Under the pieces are notes generated by a model. It was not told the DNA's origin and did no database searches. It saw nothing but the letters and a program-made list of their open reading frames with translations. From an uncultured Actinomycetes bacterium (GTDB lineage: Bacteria > Actinomycetota > CALGFH01): a stretch of 9,552 nucleotides of DNA. The stretch is from contig CALGFH010000374.1 of assembly GCA_937881255.1 (NCBI GenBank), positions 1-9,552 on the forward strand, read 5' to 3'. Positions 6,833 to 9,552 of this stretch are shown in pieces. How positions within the stretch are numbered: the stretch's first letter is position 1; each line of letters starts with the position of its first letter. A program made the position numbers and the translations under genes.

Positions 6833-6891
6833 CGCGCTGTCGGCCCGGGGTCCGCGGTCCCGCTGGCGGGCCGGTCCCGGCCGACAGCGCG
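6833..6891 (+). terminator. Probable GC-rich terminator of the sugar operon
   Basis: A perfect 13-bp inverted repeat, CGCGCTGTCGGCC (6833-6845) and GGCCGACAGCGCG (6879-6891), begins 18 bp after the last stop. The stem can extend by GGG/CCC after a one-base bulge, and the loop holds a smaller hairpin (CCCGC/GCGGG, 6859-6870). There is no T-tract, which is common for actinobacterial terminators. Confidence 0.65.
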
Positions 6892-7100
6892 TAGCGTCCC
6901 GGCGGGATGCCGACACGGTGACCCGTCGGATCGCCTGGATGATCAAGCAAGCTAGGCAATTGACGACCCGGTCCAGCCGAGCACGAATTCAGTAGCGAAG
7001 CGAGTTCGCGACCGGCGACAGTTGTTGGCTAGGCGGCCGGGCTGGGCGCAAGGCAACCACGCCACCCCGGCGCACGCCGCCCCAGGTGGGTCGGGGCGCC
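6892..7100. other. Convergent intergenic gap with minor hairpins
   Basis: The 209 bp between the sugar-operon hairpin and the urea transporter stop contain no supported gene. It includes an AT-richer stretch at about 6938-7000, a 5-bp hairpin GCGAA/TTCGC (6995-7009), and CGCCCC/GGGGCG (7078-7083 / 7093-7098). The last lies just after the transporter stop and could be a weak terminator for the minus strand. Confidence 0.4.
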
Positions 7101-8210
7101 TCAAGCTTCGCCGGGCTCGGTGGTGGCGCTGGGGCCTGCCACCCGGTCCCGATAGGTTGCCCGGATGTTCTCAGCGGTTGTGACATCGGCCAGCGCCACC
7201 GGCTCGAGCGCCCGGAAGCCCGCCTTGGGCCATAGGAACAGCCAGGTGGTTAGCACGAAGGGGGCGGTGAGGGCGGGCATGCCGATCGGGGCGAGCAACA
7301 CTGCGATGCCGCCGAACGCGATCACGCTGAACATCGCGGCCAGCAGCGCGTAGATGGCCGACTTCCAGGTGAGCACGTAGAACAGGCCGCCGAGGGCGAT
7401 GGCGCACAGCACGGCGTTGAAGCCAAACAGCCCGTGGTAGATGGAGAAGCCGTCGGCGCCCAAGGCCAGGGCCGTCAGCAGCGCCACCGCCGACCCCAGC
7501 ACGGCGAAGAGAGCCGAGATCCGCGAGTTGACCAGGATGGCGATCAGGAAGATCACCCCGGTCAGCAGGTTGTCCTCGAACATCACCTCGCCGACGCCAC
7601 GGAACAGGCCGTGACCCAGGTTCACGATGGTCAGGCCACCGGTGCCGGTGGCGAGCTCCCGCAGCGCGGTCTGGACGGCGGCCCCCGGTTCGGGCGTGAG
7701 CGGGGCGATCAGCTCGGTCGGTTGGAGGAAGTCGAACTGGTAGACGGCGAACAGCAGCAGCCAGGTGGTGAGCACGAACGGGGCGGTCAGCGCCGGCATG
7801 TCCCAGGGGCTGAGCAGGTTGATCAGCGCCATCATCACGACCGTGGAGACGGCGGCCCCGAGGACGATGTAGATGGCCAGCAGGACGTCGAACTCGAAGA
7901 AGAAGGCCAGGGCGATCCCGACCAGGATGCCGTTGAACCCGAACAGGCCGGCCCGGATCAGCGCTCGGTCTACGCCCAGCAGGTGAGCGGCCAGGGTGCT
8001 CGCGGCCAGGCCGAGCAGGCCCGCCCCGCCGAACTTGAACGAGTTCACGAAGATGCCGACGAGAAACAGCAGGCCGGTCAGGGGGTTGTTCTGGAACATG
8101 ACCTGGCCGACACCGCGCAGGAGGGTGTCCACCACCGCCACTGCTGGGTTGCGCTCGGCCATCGTGGCCCAGCTGTCTGCCGCGCGCCGTGGCACGCCCG
8201 CGACTGCCAT
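7101..8210 (-). CDS. Urea transporter (UT) family channel
   Basis: A 369-residue membrane protein of the UT family, which forms passive, trimeric channels for urea and small amides. The two-fold duplication of the family is plain: GVGQVMFQNNPLTGLLFLVG (33-52) matches GVGEVMFEDNLLTGVIFLIA (205-224); GLFGFNGILVGIAL (88-101) matches GLFGFNAVLCAIAL (260-273); MPALTAPFVLTTWLLL (138-153) matches MPALTAPFVLTTWLFL (311-326). The PALTAPF boxes are the UT signature. Both halves are complete, so the channel is likely functional. I chose the ATG at 8210 over an in-frame GTG at 8258, because GGGAGGAG lies 11 nt before the ATG and the extra 16 residues are not membrane-like. It lies downstream of, and on the same strand as, a formamidase, suggesting that it feeds amides or urea to nitrogen metabolism. 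No urease is visible. Confidence 0.92.
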   Translation of the reverse strand: MAVAGVPRRAADSWATMAERNPAVAVVDTLLRGVGQVMFQNNPLTGLLFLVGIFVNSFKFGGAGLLGLAASTLAAHLLGVDRALIRAGLFGFNGILVGIALAFFFEFDVLLAIYIVLGAAVSTVVMMALINLLSPWDMPALTAPFVLTTWLLLFAVYQFDFLQPTELIAPLTPEPGAAVQTALRELATGTGGLTIVNLGHGLFRGVGEVMFEDNLLTGVIFLIAILVNSRISALFAVLGSAVALLTALALGADGFSIYHGLFGFNAVLCAIALGGLFYVLTWKSAIYALLAAMFSVIAFGGIAVLLAPIGMPALTAPFVLTTWLFLWPKAGFRALEPVALADVTTAENIRATYRDRVAGPSATTEPGEA

Positions 8211-8268
8211 GATGCTTCGCTCTCCTCCCGGGTCCGAGCCAACGACGTCGACCACCACGGGGCGGCCA

Positions 8269-8295
8269 GACGCCCGGGGTAACGTCCCGGGCGTC
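8269..8295 (-). terminator. Hairpin between formamidase and urea transporter genes
   Basis: GACGCCCGGG (8269-8278) and CCCGGGCGTC (8286-8295) form a perfect 10-bp stem with a 7-base loop, 18 bp after the formamidase stop and 58 bp before the transporter ATG. No T-tract follows. It may be a terminator or partial attenuator that lowers expression of the transporter, an mRNA processing or stability element, or a protein-binding palindrome. The choice cannot be made from sequence. Confidence 0.5.
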
Positions 8296-8313
8296 CGGCG
8301 GCGCCGCTAGCCG

Positions 8314-9552
8314 CTAGGAGGTCACCGCGCACTGCCCCCGGTCGGCCGTCCTGGGGCCGTCGGCGGTGGGGCGGATGTCGAAGTCGAAGATCGCGGTCGG
8401 CAGGTACAGGGAGGCGCAGGCATTGGGGATGTCGACGATGCCGCTGATCCGGCCCTCGATCGGGGCCGAGCCGAGCAGCAGGTAGGCCTGCTCGCCGGAG
8501 TAGCCGAAGGTCTTGAGGTACTCGATGGCGTTCAGGCAGGCCCGCTTGTAGGCCAGGGTGGCGTTCATGTAGTGGTTGGTGTTGGTGTCGTGGTCGACCG
8601 AGACCCCGACGAACGAGATGAACTCGCTGTAGCGCGGCTCGACGTTGCCGGGCATGAACACCGGGTTGGTGCTGACCCCGTACTTGGCCATGCCCCCCTT
8701 GATCAGGTCGACGCCGAAGTCGATGAAGCCGCCCATCTCGATCGCGCCGCAGAAGGTGACCTCGCCGTCCCCTTGGCTGAAGTGGAGGTCGCCGCCGGAC
8801 AGCTTGGCCCCGGGGACGTGGACCGGGTAGAACACGCGGCTGCCGCGGGTGAAGTTCTTGATGTCGTGGTTGCCGCCGTTCTCCCGGGCCGGCACGGTGC
8901 GGGCGCCCTCGCGGGCCACCTTGGCGAGCGCGTCGCCGGTCAGCGTGCCCGCTAGCGTGTTCTCCTCCAGCGGGGGAAGGGCCAGCGGCGGGACCCGGTC
9001 GGGGTCGGTGTCGATCAGTGCCTGCTCGCGCTGGTTCCAGCTGGCCAGTAGCTCGGCCGACGGGGCGGTGCCGAACAGGCCCGGGTGGGTGATGCCGGTG
9101 TAGCGGATGCCGGGCAGGTGCCTGGAGGTGGCCTGCTGGCCGTGGAAGTCCCAGATCGCCTTGTAGGCGTCGGGGTAGTAGTCGGTGAGGAAGCCGCCGG
9201 CGTTGGTCTTGGCGAAGATGCCGGTGTAGCCCCAGCCCTGGCCGGGGGCCGGCCCCGTCTCCTGGGGGACCGGGCCGAGGTCGAGGATGTCGACCACCAG
9301 CAGGTCGCCGGGTTCGGCGCCCTGGATCTCGACGGGGCCGCTGAGCATGTGGGCGTGGGTCAGGTCGACGTCGCGGACGTCGTTGGCCGAGTCGTTGTTG
9401 CCGAGCTGGGCGTCGGTCCACTCGCGGCACTCGACCCGGAACTCGCTGCCGGGCCGCACCGAGGCGGCGGGGGGGATGTCGGGGTGCCAGCGGTTGTGGC
9501 CGGGGACGGCCTGGTCGCGCATGGACTTGGACTGGTCGACGCTGAAGACCAC
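8314..9552 (-). CDS. Formamidase/acetamidase (FmdA_AmdA family), N-terminus probably cut by right edge
   Basis: 412 residues are visible of a cytoplasmic amidase that hydrolyses formamide or acetamide to ammonia and the carboxylate. The frame is open to the window edge. Its first codon there is GTG (9552), but related proteins, as I recall them, have a few residues before this VFSVDQSKSMRDQ sequence, so the true start is probably just outside. Family landmarks are PGHNRWHPDIPP (17-28), GDLLVVDILDLGP (82-94), YTGITHPGLFG (151-161), ENGGNHDIKNFTRGSRV (224-240), GGDLHFSQGDGEVTFCGAIE (253-272), and DIPNACASLYLPTAIFDFDI (374-393) near the C-terminus. Length matches the roughly 400-residue formamidases. 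The typical FmdB zinc-ribbon partner and an amide ABC transporter are absent here; a UT channel follows instead. Formamide versus acetamide preference is not certain. Confidence 0.92.
   Translation of the reverse strand: MVFSVDQSKSMRDQAVPGHNRWHPDIPPAASVRPGSEFRVECREWTDAQLGNNDSANDVRDVDLTHAHMLSGPVEIQGAEPGDLLVVDILDLGPVPQETGPAPGQGWGYTGIFAKTNAGGFLTDYYPDAYKAIWDFHGQQATSRHLPGIRYTGITHPGLFGTAPSAELLASWNQREQALIDTDPDRVPPLALPPLEENTLAGTLTGDALAKVAREGARTVPARENGGNHDIKNFTRGSRVFYPVHVPGAKLSGGDLHFSQGDGEVTFCGAIEMGGFIDFGVDLIKGGMAKYGVSTNPVFMPGNVEPRYSEFISFVGVSVDHDTNTNHYMNATLAYKRACLNAIEYLKTFGYSGEQAYLLLGSAPIEGRISGIVDIPNACASLYLPTAIFDFDIRPTADGPRTADRGQCAVTS

Noticed and set aside
6960..6988. TTGACG followed 17 bp later by ACGAAT, a possible plus-strand promoter
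   Set aside because: The -10 match is weak and no plus-strand gene follows, so a small RNA would be speculation.
8211..8258. N-terminal extension of the urea transporter from the GTG at 8258
   Set aside because: The extra 16 residues are not family-like and would be encoded across the strong GGGAGGAG site that serves the ATG at 8210.
7434..8282. Plus-strand ORF of 282 codons opposite the urea transporter
   Set aside because: Its Gln/Gly/Asp-rich composition is that of an antisense shadow; the transporter frame has paired UT signatures.
8211..8313. GlnR-type nitrogen regulator box before the urea transporter
   Set aside because: GTTAC-like bases occur in the hairpin loop, but the repeated GTnAC-n6-GAAAC spacing is not present.
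8078..9430. Minus-strand ORF of 450 codons in another frame over the formamidase
   Set aside because: It is Arg/Pro-rich with no recognisable motif; the formamidase frame carries conserved motifs throughout.
1..9552. CRISPR arrays, tRNA/rRNA genes, transposases, phage or defence genes
   Set aside because: No regularly spaced repeats, cloverleaf sequence or protein motif for these was found by reading both strands.

Overview
The window is about 9.5 kb of very GC-rich, densely coding DNA. Overlapping starts and stops, frequent GTG starts and terminator-like hairpins without T-tracts suggest a high-GC actinobacterium (Actinomycetota) or similar, but nothing here fixes the species. It holds ten protein genes in three transcription groups. 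I see no tRNA, rRNA, CRISPR array, insertion sequence or phage gene.

Region 1 (1-1360, minus strand) is a small operon. A MarR-family repressor comes first, then a SnoaL/DUF4440-type small protein that overlaps it by one base, then an alpha/beta hydrolase cut by the left edge. A good sigma70-like promoter (TTGACA, 17 bp spacer, TAACTT) lies upstream, with its -10 inside an AT-rich inverted repeat, which fits autorepression by the MarR protein.

Region 2 (1611-6814, plus strand) is a five-gene sugar uptake and catabolism operon. The order is a class I mannose-6-phosphate isomerase-like protein, an FGGY-family sugar kinase, then the ATPase, permease and lipoprotein substrate-binding protein of a CUT2 (ribose/fructose-type) ABC transporter. 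The first three junctions are 4-base GTGA overlaps and the last is a 5-base gap with a perfect AGGAGGT ribosome binding site. The likely logic is import of a free monosaccharide, phosphorylation by the FGGY kinase, and aldose/ketose-phosphate isomerisation by the ManA-like enzyme. The sugar cannot be named from sequence. An inverted repeat at 1512-1535 is a candidate operator, and a long hairpin at 6833-6891 probably ends the transcript.

Region 3 (7101-9552, minus strand) has a nearly complete formamidase/acetamidase (FmdA/AmdA family) followed by a complete urea-transporter (UT) family channel with the family's internal two-fold duplication. Together they suggest uptake of small amides or urea as nitrogen sources, with the formamidase releasing ammonia. 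No urease is present in the window. A perfect 10-bp hairpin separates the two genes.

Most of the window is ordinary metabolic gene content. The points worth a second look are the unassigned kinase plus isomerase plus CUT2 sugar pathway, the UT-formamidase pairing, and the two candidate operators. I do not see strong evidence of an entirely new kind of biological system.
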